The notes beneath the pieces were generated by a model. The model was not told the DNA's origin. It was given only the letters and a program-made list of their open reading frames with translations, and searched no databases. From positions 124,001 through 188,000 of the forward strand of contig NZ_JACXAA010000011.1 of assembly GCF_014699035.1 (NCBI RefSeq): a stretch of 64,000 nt of DNA, given 5' to 3'. The translations under genes were made by a program, and so were the position numbers. Source of the DNA: Spirosoma validum (GTDB lineage Bacteria > Bacteroidota > Bacteroidia > Cytophagales > Spirosomataceae). Shown piece by piece: positions 51,966 through 61,269 of the stretch (its first letter is position 1; every line of letters begins with the position of its first letter).

Positions 51966-52125
51966 AGCTATCCCGATACAGACAATGAAGCGTTATTTTA
52001 ATACTGATTTACTCAGCAGACCGGGAGCAAGCTTTGCTGAATAAATCAGTACTAACTACTACAATAATAATGAAATATACCTAATTAATAATAACCCCTA
52101 ATTAATAAAATTACTTATCGGTAAA

Positions 52126-53565
52126 CTAAATTGAAGTATTTCTTTCAAATCTTACGCATGTTGTAAATACGGCTATACTGATATACATAATCGAATTCGT
52201 TGGGAATTGGCCAAAAATCGGGTTTCCGTAGCTGGCCACGCAAATACCAAGAAATCCTGCCAGGAACGAAGCCATTGCAATCTTCATCTGACGATCTTTC
52301 AGTTGCAAAATCTGTCGATAACCCACAACGAAGGCACTTAGAATAATCAAGATAAAGTAGGCTAGCCCAACGATTCCTGTCTCGATCCATATTTTCACCA
52401 GCCAGCTGTCGGGTGGGGTTTCCGCCAGAAATGAACCCGGCGCAAAACGACGGCCCCAGTCGCCGGAGGTACCGATCCCTACGCCGAAGGGTTTGTCATT
52501 CATATACTCATCTAATTTCCGCTGGTTTTCCAACCGCACCTGAAACGATTCGTCTTCAGGGTCCAGGGCCGTTCGCATGCGGTGAATCTGATAGTTACCT
52601 CCACCGATACTCGTATACTTAAGAATACCGAAGAGCGATCCAGCCAGGAATACCCCCGCAACAAGCAGCCAGATATTCCCTCGTAAAACAGCATACAAGG
52701 GTAACCCCACCAGCAGCACCGAAAGAGCCCCCCGAGTTCCCGAAACGGCATACCCCCAGAACAACGTAGCGGCTAACACGGCGTAAATCAGTTTGGTCCA
52801 AAAACCTTTTTCTTCCAGAAGCCGAATCGTTGCCAGCAACGTAGCGTACGCCATCTCGGCTCCGAACTGACCAGCATCCGAATAGAACGAGAAGCTCCGC
52901 AAATGCCCAAACAGCATGTGTGTCTTGGCTGCCCCCGAATTCAGCCACTGTACTTCGCCCGGCGTAAGGCCGATGTATTGCTGTTTAAACGCCCACAGAG
53001 CTGCTAATACGGACCAGAGTAACCACAATCGAATCAATAGCTCAATGTCTTGACGACTCTTGATGAGCAGTAAGCTTAACATCGTTACCTGGACCCAATA
53101 GAGCGAAATAGCGCGGACAGCGAATATCCAGGCGGGTGTGTACGGGGATAGCGGGTTGAAAATAAGCAGGCATGTGTATACAAACCAACCCAGGATCAGA
53201 TAGAATATCGGTGATTTCAACTGCTTCCAATCCATTTTCCTGGCGTTTATCATAACCCCCAACAAGCTTAACACCAAGAGCGCATCGGCTAACATGCCAT
53301 AGGGTAGCGTTATCGGCAAAATCCGAAATAAGCCATTGACAATGAAGCAAATCTGGAGATAGATAAACAAACCGATACGTGGCTGCATCAACGCGGCAAC
53401 GATAAACGCGACTGCAATTGGGGCTAGTATCAGGCCAGCCATGCCCATTATCCCAAATTGGGCAATAACGAACCCAGCGATCAGCGCCAGCACGGTTCCG
53501 ACAACGGTGTATACCCATAGCCGCGCATCAAAAGAAAGTCGTAGTTGTTGTATTGCTTCGGTCAT
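52126..53565 (-). CDS. Wzy/O-antigen ligase-family polysaccharide polymerase
   Basis: 479 residues from MTEAIQQLRLSFDARLW; the open frame reaches 39 residues upstream, but the chosen ATG overlaps the flippase stop by 4 bp (ATGA), typical of translational coupling. It has about 10-11 membrane segments (LWVYTVVGTVLALIAGFVIAQFG; FIYLQICFIVNGLF; LLIRLWLLWSVLAALW; and others). The Wzy_C-type periplasmic loop is GVGIGTSGDWGRRFAPGSFLAETPPDSWLVKIWIETGIVGLAYFI. It would join lipid-linked repeat units into a long polymer or ligate them. Neighbours are the flippase and the Wzc-like co-polymerase, so this is a Wzx/Wzy-type capsule or exopolysaccharide system. Confidence 0.9.
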   Translation of the reverse strand: MTEAIQQLRLSFDARLWVYTVVGTVLALIAGFVIAQFGIMGMAGLILAPIAVAFIVAALMQPRIGLFIYLQICFIVNGLFRILPITLPYGMLADALLVLSLLGVMINARKMDWKQLKSPIFYLILGWFVYTCLLIFNPLSPYTPAWIFAVRAISLYWVQVTMLSLLLIKSRQDIELLIRLWLLWSVLAALWAFKQQYIGLTPGEVQWLNSGAAKTHMLFGHLRSFSFYSDAGQFGAEMAYATLLATIRLLEEKGFWTKLIYAVLAATLFWGYAVSGTRGALSVLLVGLPLYAVLRGNIWLLVAGVFLAGSLFGILKYTSIGGGNYQIHRMRTALDPEDESFQVRLENQRKLDEYMNDKPFGVGIGTSGDWGRRFAPGSFLAETPPDSWLVKIWIETGIVGLAYFILIILSAFVVGYRQILQLKDRQMKIAMASFLAGFLGICVASYGNPIFGQFPTNSIMYISIAVFTTCVRFERNTSI

Positions 53566-54899
53566 GAGGTAATTCGGTTTAAACGGCCCGACAAATCTTT
53601 CCAGCCCGACTGGATGGTTCCAATTAACGTAACGGATACGTATCGGCCCATGAACCAGAACCCGGAAAACAGACCAGCACAAAAGGTTAGGATCGAAATA
53701 AAGGCAACGGCCGCCACCGACTGAAACAGATAAAGCGCCAGGAGATCGCCACTAATGGTTACAACCAACATGATCAGCACTTTCGCCAGATTAGCCTGGG
53801 GTTGACCAACGGCATCCAGGCCAATGCCGGAATAACGTTCGAGCGGAATCAAAGCCCCCTGAATCATAAACAGCCGCAGAATCAGGGCACCATCCCGGTA
53901 TTGTGTACCGCCGAGCAGTGTAACCAGTGGTTCCGCCAGCACGAATCCGGCCAATGAAACGGGTAACAACAGCATCCATAATCGACCCGCGCTTCGCTGA
54001 AAATGCTCGACGAATAACGAAAGCTGATGCCGCTGGTGTAATTCCGCTAACCGCGGAATATCAGTCACGACAATACTGCGAACGGGCGTATCCAGCAGTT
54101 GGATAAATCGCTGTGGAATGGCATAAAACGCAACGGCTGCTGGTCCTAAGAAAGCGCTGAGCAGAAAGATATCAGCGCTACGTAACAAATTGGCTATCAG
54201 CAACGTACCGATACTGTATTTACCAAACGCAATCAACTGCCGCCGGTGTTCTTTCAGGCCAAACCGAATCTCCTCCCAGCGACTCCACCCCGCCAGGAGT
54301 ACGAGCACACTAACGCTTCCGTTGGCAATGAAGTAATTTCGAAATAAGCCATTGTAGGTAAATGAGCCGTTGAACCAATCCCAGCTAAATAACAGGAGAA
54401 ATACCAGGGGCACGGCAATACGGATCACCTGCAGTGGTAAAAACCGGGATCTGGCGTGCAGAAACCAGGTCGACATATTAGCGGGTAACGTAATGATGGC
54501 CACCGCAACGAACCATAGCACCGTTTCGGGATCGCTGATTTGCCTACCTAAAACCGGGAAACCGAAAACGAGTCCAATCAATAACAGACTCGTTAGGGCG
54601 GTGAAAACAATACCCACCTGCCACGTAGCACCTACCCACCGACGGAACTCCTCCTCAGAAACCATGCCGGCCGTGTATCGAATGAGCGCATTTAGCAATA
54701 GCCCCATCCGCACCGTTTCGAATAGTGTATACGTAGTCAGGAAGACCGTCCACCTGCCAAATTCTTCTTTCGGAAGCCAGCGGGCCAGTAAGGCCAGAGT
54801 AATCAACCCCAGAAAAGCGCCGGTTCCGTTACCCAGGAGCGATACGACAGCGTTTTTGCGTAATAGTCCGACGATACGTTCAACGCGGATTCGTTTCAT
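53562..54899 (-). CDS. Wzx-type polysaccharide flippase (MOP superfamily)
   Basis: 445 residues with about 12 membrane segments. The N-terminus (NAVVSLLGNGTGAFLGLITLALLARWLPKEEFGRWTVFLTTYTLFE) follows the polysaccharide biosynthesis/export flippase pattern, and the chain continues with GKYSIGTLLIANLLRSADIFLLSAFLGPAAVAFYAIPQRFIQLLDTPV. The family moves undecaprenyl-linked repeat units across the inner membrane. The stop codon overlaps the polymerase start by 4 bp and its start is 4 bp after the Wzc-like stop, so the genes form one operon. Confidence 0.92.
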   Translation of the reverse strand: MKRIRVERIVGLLRKNAVVSLLGNGTGAFLGLITLALLARWLPKEEFGRWTVFLTTYTLFETVRMGLLLNALIRYTAGMVSEEEFRRWVGATWQVGIVFTALTSLLLIGLVFGFPVLGRQISDPETVLWFVAVAIITLPANMSTWFLHARSRFLPLQVIRIAVPLVFLLLFSWDWFNGSFTYNGLFRNYFIANGSVSVLVLLAGWSRWEEIRFGLKEHRRQLIAFGKYSIGTLLIANLLRSADIFLLSAFLGPAAVAFYAIPQRFIQLLDTPVRSIVVTDIPRLAELHQRHQLSLFVEHFQRSAGRLWMLLLPVSLAGFVLAEPLVTLLGGTQYRDGALILRLFMIQGALIPLERYSGIGLDAVGQPQANLAKVLIMLVVTISGDLLALYLFQSVAAVAFISILTFCAGLFSGFWFMGRYVSVTLIGTIQSGWKDLSGRLNRITS

Positions 54900-54903
54900 C
54901 GGG

Positions 54904-57090
54904 TCAGGCAGTTTTCACAGGTTCGGGCAACGGCATTACCTTCGGTTGAGGGGCCGAACTAGCCGGGGAAAATGCGCGCTCCAACACCGGTGGTACAGCA
55001 ACCATACTCAGATCGACCTGATTTAAAACAGCAATGACCGAATGCGTTGCAGCTCTTTTGTAAAGCGCTGTCAGTTGCGCATCTTCTCTTGTCCAGACTG
55101 CTTTGGCGTTAACTACAAACACCGATACGTTCGTCTGACCAACAAGATGAGTGGGTATAGCGTGATTAATTAAACTCGGCAATTCCAGCAGGATAAGATC
55201 ATACGGAGCGGCATCAACGTTCGCATTTCGCTTCATTAACGTATCAACATCAGGCACGTCGATAAAGTCGGAACCAACCGCGTAAGAGATGAACGTAACG
55301 TTAGGGACTTCAGCCGGTTGATCCTTAGCCAGTTGCGGATACAGATACGCCACCGTATGACCAGCCTGAGCGTATTGCTCGGCAAGCCGCATACTAATCC
55401 ATGATTTTCCTTGTTTCGGGCGATTACTTACCAACGTAACAACCGTGTAAGGAAGTTTAAGCGTTTGGGCTTTTAGCTCAATAGCGATGGTTGAGCGTAG
55501 TTGTTCAAGCATAGCCTGCGCTGTCCGCAACGCTTTGGCAGAACGCTTACCAACCACTGGAAAGGACGCTACCATTAAAAAACCAGTTTGCGTTTCTGCA
55601 TGCTGGGGAGATGTAACGCGGTTATCCAGCATGTATCGGACCAGCATCAGCAGCAGGGCAAGCACCAGACCCGTTGCTAACCCAGCGCCAACCAGCATTT
55701 TTCGTTTTGATGCCAGGGGTGCCATTGGAAAATCCGGCTCGTCTAACACAGATAGAGGCCCTTCCATCTCTGCGTTTTTCTGCCGAACGCGGGCTTTATT
55801 CAGTTCCGCTAAATTTTCCATATACTCTTTTTCCGCTACGTCTACGTCGCGATTGAGTTGCTTGAGCGTCGAGCCTAACGGTGCGAGCTGATTGGTTGTA
55901 TTGTCCAACTCCTTGATCTGCTTTTCGTAGACACCTAGTCTGGCTGCCGACTCTTCATACGTCATCACTTTTTTAAGCCATTCATCCACCAGCGTTCGCT
56001 GGGCAACCGATTCGGTGGTGTTGCCGAACTCATAATGTTGCAGGGCCACAGATTTCATGTCGCTCGTTAACCGATTCAGTTTCGTTTCCAGATCGGCAAT
56101 AACGCTTTTCGGCTGACCATACGACCGGGCATTGGCCAGTTGCGTCTGTACTTTGACAATTTCTTCCCGTTTATTGATGAAGGCTTCATTGTTAGCAATC
56201 GCCGATGACCGGTCCGACACTCGCTTTCCCAGCGTAGCCATGGCTGCTTTAGCCGCCTGGTACTGCATCATTTCCTGATTATAGTCGTTCGTCAGTGCGG
56301 CTTTGGAGGTGGCCGCTGTAATCGTCTGCTGTCCGTAATCAACAATTTTATTGGTGACACCAAACGATTTCAATTTTGTCTCAGCCTGTTGCAGTGAATT
56401 TTGCGTATTACGTGTCCGATCGGTATAATACTTGACTACCGAGTTAGCCTCCGACGATTTGAAATTGGCATAACGCTCCCGAAACACTTCGATCAGCAAG
56501 GCCAGCGTTGCCTGCGTAATGGCTGGATCGTCGGACTCGTATTCCATCAGCAGCATATCGCTACCGCTTTTACGAACAGTCTTTACATTCTTGATTCTGC
56601 CGACCGAATAGTACGTTCCGCCTTGCAGGAGCAGCGTTTTCACAGGGTTTATTCCTTTGGCATGTGCCAGACCATCCAGTCGCAGATACGTAGCGGTCTC
56701 GTCTTCACCGTTCACGACGTACTTACTTATTTTTGCTTTAATCTGCTCCAGTTGCCGATAGCCTTGACGGCCCAGGATGAGTGAATCATAATTTTTCAGT
56801 TGCAGATGACGCGAAAGCAGACGCGTACCTACCCGCATCATCGTTTCCTGCGAGTTGATGGTGGTAAACAGGTTGTCGAACTCATTATTAACCACTTCTG
56901 GGCTAACCCAGCTGTTCTGTTCGTCGGATAGAATGGAGTATCCAGAAGCTAATCCCGTGTAAATCGTGGCTGTCGAGCGATAAACTTTTGGCAAGTTCCG
57001 GGTAAAATAATAAACGGTAGCGGCAGTCAGGGCAGGCAATAAGAGCAGCCACAGAACATTACGTTTGAGTAGACGAAGTAGTAGCATCAA
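54904..57090 (-). CDS. Wzz/GNVR polysaccharide co-polymerase with a degenerate BY-kinase-like domain
   Basis: 728 residues. Membrane helix 1 (about 13-30) and helix 2 (about 473-492, VGAGLATGLVLALLLMLVRYML) bracket a large periplasmic coiled-coil domain with Wzz and GNVR features (VAEKEYMENLAELNKARV). The cytoplasmic part (about 500-728) resembles tyrosine kinases such as Wzc, but is degraded: Walker A is SNRPKQGKSW (Lys562 kept), Walker A' is replaced by LYPQLAKDQP, Walker B is LILLELPSL without the usual Asp, and no C-terminal tyrosine cluster is present (tail ends PLPEPVKTA). It may still regulate chain length and export, but kinase activity is doubtful. It is followed by flippase and polymerase and preceded by a TolC-like gene. 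Confidence 0.88.
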   Translation of the reverse strand: MMLLLRLLKRNVLWLLLLPALTAATVYYFTRNLPKVYRSTATIYTGLASGYSILSDEQNSWVSPEVVNNEFDNLFTTINSQETMMRVGTRLLSRHLQLKNYDSLILGRQGYRQLEQIKAKISKYVVNGEDETATYLRLDGLAHAKGINPVKTLLLQGGTYYSVGRIKNVKTVRKSGSDMLLMEYESDDPAITQATLALLIEVFRERYANFKSSEANSVVKYYTDRTRNTQNSLQQAETKLKSFGVTNKIVDYGQQTITAATSKAALTNDYNQEMMQYQAAKAAMATLGKRVSDRSSAIANNEAFINKREEIVKVQTQLANARSYGQPKSVIADLETKLNRLTSDMKSVALQHYEFGNTTESVAQRTLVDEWLKKVMTYEESAARLGVYEKQIKELDNTTNQLAPLGSTLKQLNRDVDVAEKEYMENLAELNKARVRQKNAEMEGPLSVLDEPDFPMAPLASKRKMLVGAGLATGLVLALLLMLVRYMLDNRVTSPQHAETQTGFLMVASFPVVGKRSAKALRTAQAMLEQLRSTIAIELKAQTLKLPYTVVTLVSNRPKQGKSWISMRLAEQYAQAGHTVAYLYPQLAKDQPAEVPNVTFISYAVGSDFIDVPDVDTLMKRNANVDAAPYDLILLELPSLINHAIPTHLVGQTNVSVFVVNAKAVWTREDAQLTALYKRAATHSVIAVLNQVDLSMVAVPPVLERAFSPASSAPQPKVMPLPEPVKTA

Positions 57091-57184
57091 AGTAGTCGAT
57101 TAAAGCTGGTTCAATACCCACGTACGGCATTTATAAGCTCGTCGGGGGTTAATTTGGATAAAGCGTAAAGCTGAATAACGATCG

Positions 57185-58147
57185 TTACGGCTTCTTTTTG
57201 GATTCGGACTTCTTCAATTCAGGTTTAGATGAAGACGGCAGTACGTTTACGGGCATCTGTTCCGATTGGGGCAAAATAGGAACTACCTTAGTCGACATTT
57301 GCAGGTATTGAATCGGTACGCCGATCAGTGCCTGCAAATCATAAAAGTGCTTGAGAAATTCGCCCGATTGGTACTCGGTTGCGCTTTTGGCCTGGGCGTA
57401 GAAGTTACTGATCTGTGCTAACTCCCGAGGCTCAATTTTTCCCTGTTTGAGTTCGACTTCAGCGACCTGAAAAGCCATCCCCGACGTTTGCTCATCTCGG
57501 TAGCGAACTCTGAGAATCCGCTGAGACGTCAGCATGTCCTGATAGACTTTGATCATCTCCCGCTTAAGATTCAACTCTTCTATTTCGCGTCTGGCGACCA
57601 CGGCCCGATACGTAGCGGCTGCCTGCCGCATCTTGCTTTTTCGGCCAATAAGTTCGTCGAAAGGAATCTGTACGTTTATGCCGTAGCGGTATCCGTTTAT
57701 GATCTGGGAGAGATCGCTGACAAGCGTACCGTTAGACGCCAGACTCTGCGTGCCATTTGAATAGTTAAGGAACGGATAGACATTCTTAAGAACAACAATC
57801 TTGGAAAAATTATAATTTGCCTTTTCGGCTTCTCCATTAGCCCGTTCAAACTTCAGTACTGGCGAATTCTTGACGGCCAGTTGGTAAAGACTATCGAAAG
57901 GCAGGATCTGGTCGACAATATCTTTATTGAAATCGAGCAGAAACGTATCGGACGGCGTCTCAACAATTGAATTGGTAGCGGGAAGTGACGCCTTTGCACC
58001 TGATTGCAGGACTCCCTGACCATTCCCCGAAGAAATTATTCCAGGGGCCATTAATAAAGCTGTAGATAAGAACGTAGCAGAGAAAAGATGAGTCAACAAA
58101 CGGGTTCGCTGAATAATTATACACCGTAACAACATAGTATAATTCAA
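57185..58147 (-). CDS. Half-length TolC-like outer-membrane protein of the polysaccharide locus
   Basis: 320 residues (ATG at 58147; another at 58135). The signal region is about 15-44, then a spacer to about residue 78. One OEP-type repeat follows (LPFDSLYQLAVKNSPVLKFERANGEAEKANYNFSK; FDELIGRKSKMRQAAATYRAVVARREIEELNLKREMIKVYQDMLTSQ), with helix-rich composition; usual TolC proteins have two repeats and about 430-480 residues. The C-terminal 40 residues are Lys/Ser/Pro-rich. It heads a leftward operon with the Wzc-like, flippase and polymerase genes. No Wza-type SLBB export protein is in the window, so this may be the outer-membrane or periplasmic part of the export route. A truncated or divergent TolC cannot be excluded. 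Confidence 0.78.
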   Translation of the reverse strand: MNYTMLLRCIIIQRTRLLTHLFSATFLSTALLMAPGIISSGNGQGVLQSGAKASLPATNSIVETPSDTFLLDFNKDIVDQILPFDSLYQLAVKNSPVLKFERANGEAEKANYNFSKIVVLKNVYPFLNYSNGTQSLASNGTLVSDLSQIINGYRYGINVQIPFDELIGRKSKMRQAAATYRAVVARREIEELNLKREMIKVYQDMLTSQRILRVRYRDEQTSGMAFQVAEVELKQGKIEPRELAQISNFYAQAKSATEYQSGEFLKHFYDLQALIGVPIQYLQMSTKVVPILPQSEQMPVNVLPSSSKPELKKSESKKKP

Positions 58148-58378
58148 TAGGGAGTTCGTGTATAAAATGTAATCATGTATAGGTACTGCTCTGCATAATT
58201 ACGAAAAACTATTTATATTTGATCACATCAAGTATCATTATTATTAACAATATCCAAATAAAATAAACTTTTAATACGTACTTAGAAACAAATTACCGGA
58301 ATAAGTTATTTAATAAATTCTACTCATTAATTCATGGTAATGTACAATTTTCGGTGAAACCGTGATTAGCCATAAGGT
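58148..58378. promoter_or_regulatory. Divergent promoter region of the export operon and glycosyltransferase
   Basis: 231 bp, very AT-rich, separates the leftward TolC-like operon from a rightward glycosyltransferase. TATATTTG at 58214-58221 is an exact TAnnTTTG -7 box on the plus strand, but its -33 TTTG is absent and it lies about 160 bp before the plus-strand gene. The promoters are therefore only located to the region. Confidence 0.3.
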
Positions 58379-59584
58379 ATGTATTATAAAGACCATATGC
58401 CCGACCAATACGACTTTGTTATTATGTCCCTGCAAGCCTGGGATAAACCAATTGGCTCCAATGCCAGGGATATTGCTTTATCATTGGCGCAAACTCATCG
58501 GGTCTTATTCATTAGTCCTCCCTTGGATTGGGCAACAAAATTCCGTCAGCGGAAACAGCGTACCCATTCCGCACGCACAGCCGGACTGGTACAGGTTCAG
58601 TCTACGCTCTGGGTCTATTATCCTTCAGCTACCTTATCGTCTATCAACTGGCTGCCCGATGGAAAAATCTACGATTTTTTCAATTGGCGGAACAACCGGC
58701 TTCTTGCCAGTGAAGTGCAGGAATGCATCGATCAGCTCGACTTTAATCAGGTTGCCTTTATTAACGATAGCGACATGTTCCGGGGATTCTATCTAAAGGA
58801 ACTACTGAAGCCAGCGATATACGTTTATTATACCAGAGACAATCTGCTGGCTGTACCCTTCTGGAAACGGCACGGGCTCCGGCTCGAACCAGAATTGATG
58901 CACAAGGCTGATCTGGTAGTCGGTAATTCTACGTACCTGACCGGTTTAGCATCGACCTATAATACAAATGCCGTTTACGTAGGCCAGGGCTGTGAGTTAA
59001 GCCAGTTCGACGCCAACGTGCTTCACCCGCTCCCGGACGATCTGGCGGCTATTCCTTCCCCCCGGATTGGTTATACGGGTGCGCTGACATCCCTGCGGCT
59101 AGATCTTGCCCTGCTTGAAAAAGTGGCTCGCAGTTGTCCCTACTGGCAGCTCGTCCTGATCGGACCAGAAGATGAAGCCTTCAGGACCAGTCCGCTCCAC
59201 GATTTATCGAATGTCTATTTTCTGGGCTTGAAAAGTCCCGCCGAACTCCCGGCTTATCTTCATCATCTGGACGTACTGATCAATCCCCAGTTGATCAACG
59301 ACGTAACGATCGGAAACTATCCTCGTAAGATCGACGAATACTTAGCCATGGGCAAACCAGTCGTAGCGGTTCGAACAGACGCCATGGGAATTTTCAAAGA
59401 ACATGTATTGCTGGCCAGTACAGCTGATGAGTTTATCGATCAGCTTGGGCGGGCGCTTCTTAAAAATAATCTGTCGACGTCGGCAGAACGGGTGGCGTTT
59501 GCCAAAGGACATTCCTGGGAAAACTCTGTCGCTCTCATGCTCTCCGCCATTCAGGAAACTATGGCGATAACGTACCAGGACTAA
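58379..59584 (+). CDS. GT-B glycosyltransferase (TuaH-like)
   Basis: 401 residues (another ATG at 58397). N-terminal region: FVIMSLQAWDKPIGSNARDIALSLAQTHRVLFISPPLDW; the C-terminal nucleotide-sugar domain has RIGYTGALTSLRLDLALLEKVARSCPYWQLVLIGPEDEAF, VYFLGLKSPAELPAYLHHLDVLINPQLIND and KIDEYLAMGKPVVAVRTDAM. The pattern (no EX7E motif, but an N-terminal W-x3-RH-like start and a Y-G-x12 pocket) matches the TuaH-like GTs of polysaccharide and teichuronic-acid clusters. It is closely similar in layout to the gene at 61252-62469. It starts a rightward group with two acyltransferases: the LbH gene is 14 bp downstream and the second follows 18 bp after that. Donor and acceptor unknown. Confidence 0.85.
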   Translation: MYYKDHMPDQYDFVIMSLQAWDKPIGSNARDIALSLAQTHRVLFISPPLDWATKFRQRKQRTHSARTAGLVQVQSTLWVYYPSATLSSINWLPDGKIYDFFNWRNNRLLASEVQECIDQLDFNQVAFINDSDMFRGFYLKELLKPAIYVYYTRDNLLAVPFWKRHGLRLEPELMHKADLVVGNSTYLTGLASTYNTNAVYVGQGCELSQFDANVLHPLPDDLAAIPSPRIGYTGALTSLRLDLALLEKVARSCPYWQLVLIGPEDEAFRTSPLHDLSNVYFLGLKSPAELPAYLHHLDVLINPQLINDVTIGNYPRKIDEYLAMGKPVVAVRTDAMGIFKEHVLLASTADEFIDQLGRALLKNNLSTSAERVAFAKGHSWENSVALMLSAIQETMAITYQD

Positions 59585-59598
59585 TTTCAGACTCTCGC

Positions 59599-60213
59599 AT
59601 GACAATTGATACCTATTTAAAGGATAAACCGGCACTCAAACGCTGGCTACTCTGGCTGCTTATGCCTGCCGGCCAGGCTCGTCCGAGATTATGGGTCCAT
59701 TATTTCGTGAATCCCTGGGTCCATCAGCGCCATCGTCGTTCGGTCATTTGTTCGTCTGCGCGGATGGACGTATTGCCGTTCCGGCCGTTTACGCTGGGGG
59801 ATCGCTCAACCATCGAAGACTACGCGGTTGTCAACAATGGTGTTGGCCCCGTAACGATCGGGCATGACGTACGCGTTGGCATCGGTTCGGTTGTCATTGG
59901 CCCGGTGGAGATCGGTAATCATGTGATCATTGCGCAACACGTAGTGATGTCGGGCTTAAATCATAGTTACGAAGCCATTGATGTACCGATTAATCTCCAG
60001 CCGGTGTCGACCCGTCCGATTATCATCGAAGACGAGTGCTGGATTGGCGCGAACGTAGTGATTACAGCCGGTGTACGCATCGGAAAGCATTCGGTGGTGG
60101 GGGGAGGCAGCGTCGTTACAAAAGACGTACCGCCTTATTCAGTCGTCGTTGGCAATCCAGCCCGGGTCATCCGACAGTATGACGTAGCATCTGCCACCTG
60201 GAAATCTGTATAG
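59599..60213 (+). CDS. Left-handed beta-helix (hexapeptide) acyltransferase
   Basis: 204 residues. N-terminal helices (about 1-45) lead to hexapeptide repeats from about residue 65: DRSTIEDYAVVNNGVGPVTIGHDVRVGIGSVVIGPVEIGNHVIIAQHVVMSG, an insertion with LNHSYEAIDVPIN (the conserved His is a likely catalytic residue), then DECWIGANVVITAGVRIGKHSVVGGGSVVTKDVPPYSVVVGNPARVIRQY. This is a CoA-dependent sugar O- or N-acetyltransferase of the LbH/WcaF-like type. It lies 14 bp after a GT and 18 bp before an acyltransferase-3 gene; all three are likely one operon decorating the polysaccharide. Confidence 0.92.
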   Translation: MTIDTYLKDKPALKRWLLWLLMPAGQARPRLWVHYFVNPWVHQRHRRSVICSSARMDVLPFRPFTLGDRSTIEDYAVVNNGVGPVTIGHDVRVGIGSVVIGPVEIGNHVIIAQHVVMSGLNHSYEAIDVPINLQPVSTRPIIIEDECWIGANVVITAGVRIGKHSVVGGGSVVTKDVPPYSVVVGNPARVIRQYDVASATWKSV

Positions 60214-60231
60214 TTATCTACTCCCTAGCCT

Positions 60232-61269
60232 ATGGTTTCTTATACCACTACGCCTACCGTACCACCTACTATCCAACGAGATCGATTTATTCAATTCGCC
60301 CGTGGCTTTTCGATCCTGACAATTGTTCTCTTTCATTACTTCAGGCTGGCTCCCCTCCCCTTTTTTGTTTCTAAAGCCGTACAGTTGGGCGGCACGGGCG
60401 TACACGTCTTCCTGTTTTTATCGGGTTATGGCCTGAGTTTATCTCGCTACAGGGATTGGGGCTCGTTTTTTAAACGACGGTTTGTGAAAGTGCTGGTGCC
60501 TTATTACGTAGGCATCGTTCTCATCTTCGGCCTGAATCTATGGCTTCACATTTACCCTGACGGAATCAACGAGTTACTAAGCCATTTGCTACTCTACAAA
60601 ATGTTCATCGAACCCTACACACGCAGTTTCGGTGGCCATTTCTGGTTTATTTCTACCATCATCCAGTTTTATTTGCTTTTCCCCGTACTTATTCGGCTTG
60701 TTGAACGGCTTGGTTCGGTCCGATCGATGCTGTTCGCTATCGCTATATCACTGGCTTACAGCTTGTTCATTACGTACTTGGGAAAGGCAGGTGTACGGGT
60801 ATGGAACAGCTTTTTTTTGCAGTACCTGTGGGAGTTTACCCTGGGGATCATCGTAGCCCGAAACCAGTTGTTACCTGCGTTGCTGAAACGCCCGTGGTAC
60901 GTCTACCTGGTCCTGGCGATGCTGGGTATTAGCATTACGGCCGGTCTGGTTCTGAAAGGTGGGCAAACCGGCCAGATCTTCAATGATTACTTCGCGTTTG
61001 TCGGCTACGTATGCGCCTGTGTTGTCCTGTATCGTATGGGCAACGTAGTAACTGGAATCAATACGTTCGTGCTCTGGGTAGAATCTTTTTCCTATTCGCT
61101 GTATATCATGCACATGGTTCCCCTCAGCATCTATCTGACATTTTATCCACAGCAGCGGCTGACTATAGCTATCATTGCGCTCATTTTTGTTGCGGCTCTG
61201 GGGCTATCGCTCCTGTTCAATCAAGGAATCAAGCGATTGCTGAACACGAGTTTATTCAAGACTAGCTAA
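60232..61269 (+). CDS. Acyltransferase family 3 (membrane acetyltransferase)
   Basis: 345 residues with about ten membrane segments. The N-terminus (FIQFARGFSILTIVLFHYFRLAPLP, with the conserved H of FHY, then GVHVFLFLSGYGLSLSRYRDWGSFFKRRFVKVLVPYYVG) is the acyltransferase_3 signature. A third block is GGHFWFISTIIQFYLLFPVLIRLVERLG. Such enzymes O-acetylate exopolysaccharide or O-antigen sugars in the inner membrane. It follows the LbH acyltransferase by 18 bp. Its C-terminal codons overlap the convergent glycosyltransferase by 18 bp (61252-61269), which is a tight but normal arrangement. Confidence 0.9.
   Translation: MVSYTTTPTVPPTIQRDRFIQFARGFSILTIVLFHYFRLAPLPFFVSKAVQLGGTGVHVFLFLSGYGLSLSRYRDWGSFFKRRFVKVLVPYYVGIVLIFGLNLWLHIYPDGINELLSHLLLYKMFIEPYTRSFGGHFWFISTIIQFYLLFPVLIRLVERLGSVRSMLFAIAISLAYSLFITYLGKAGVRVWNSFFLQYLWEFTLGIIVARNQLLPALLKRPWYVYLVLAMLGISITAGLVLKGGQTGQIFNDYFAFVGYVCACVVLYRMGNVVTGINTFVLWVESFSYSLYIMHMVPLSIYLTFYPQQRLTIAIIALIFVAALGLSLLFNQGIKRLLNTSLFKTS

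Noticed and set aside
54370-55026. 218-codon rightward frame opposite the flippase and Wzc-like genes
   Set aside because: It has no recognisable domain and runs antisense across two clear genes; its composition is that of a shadow frame.
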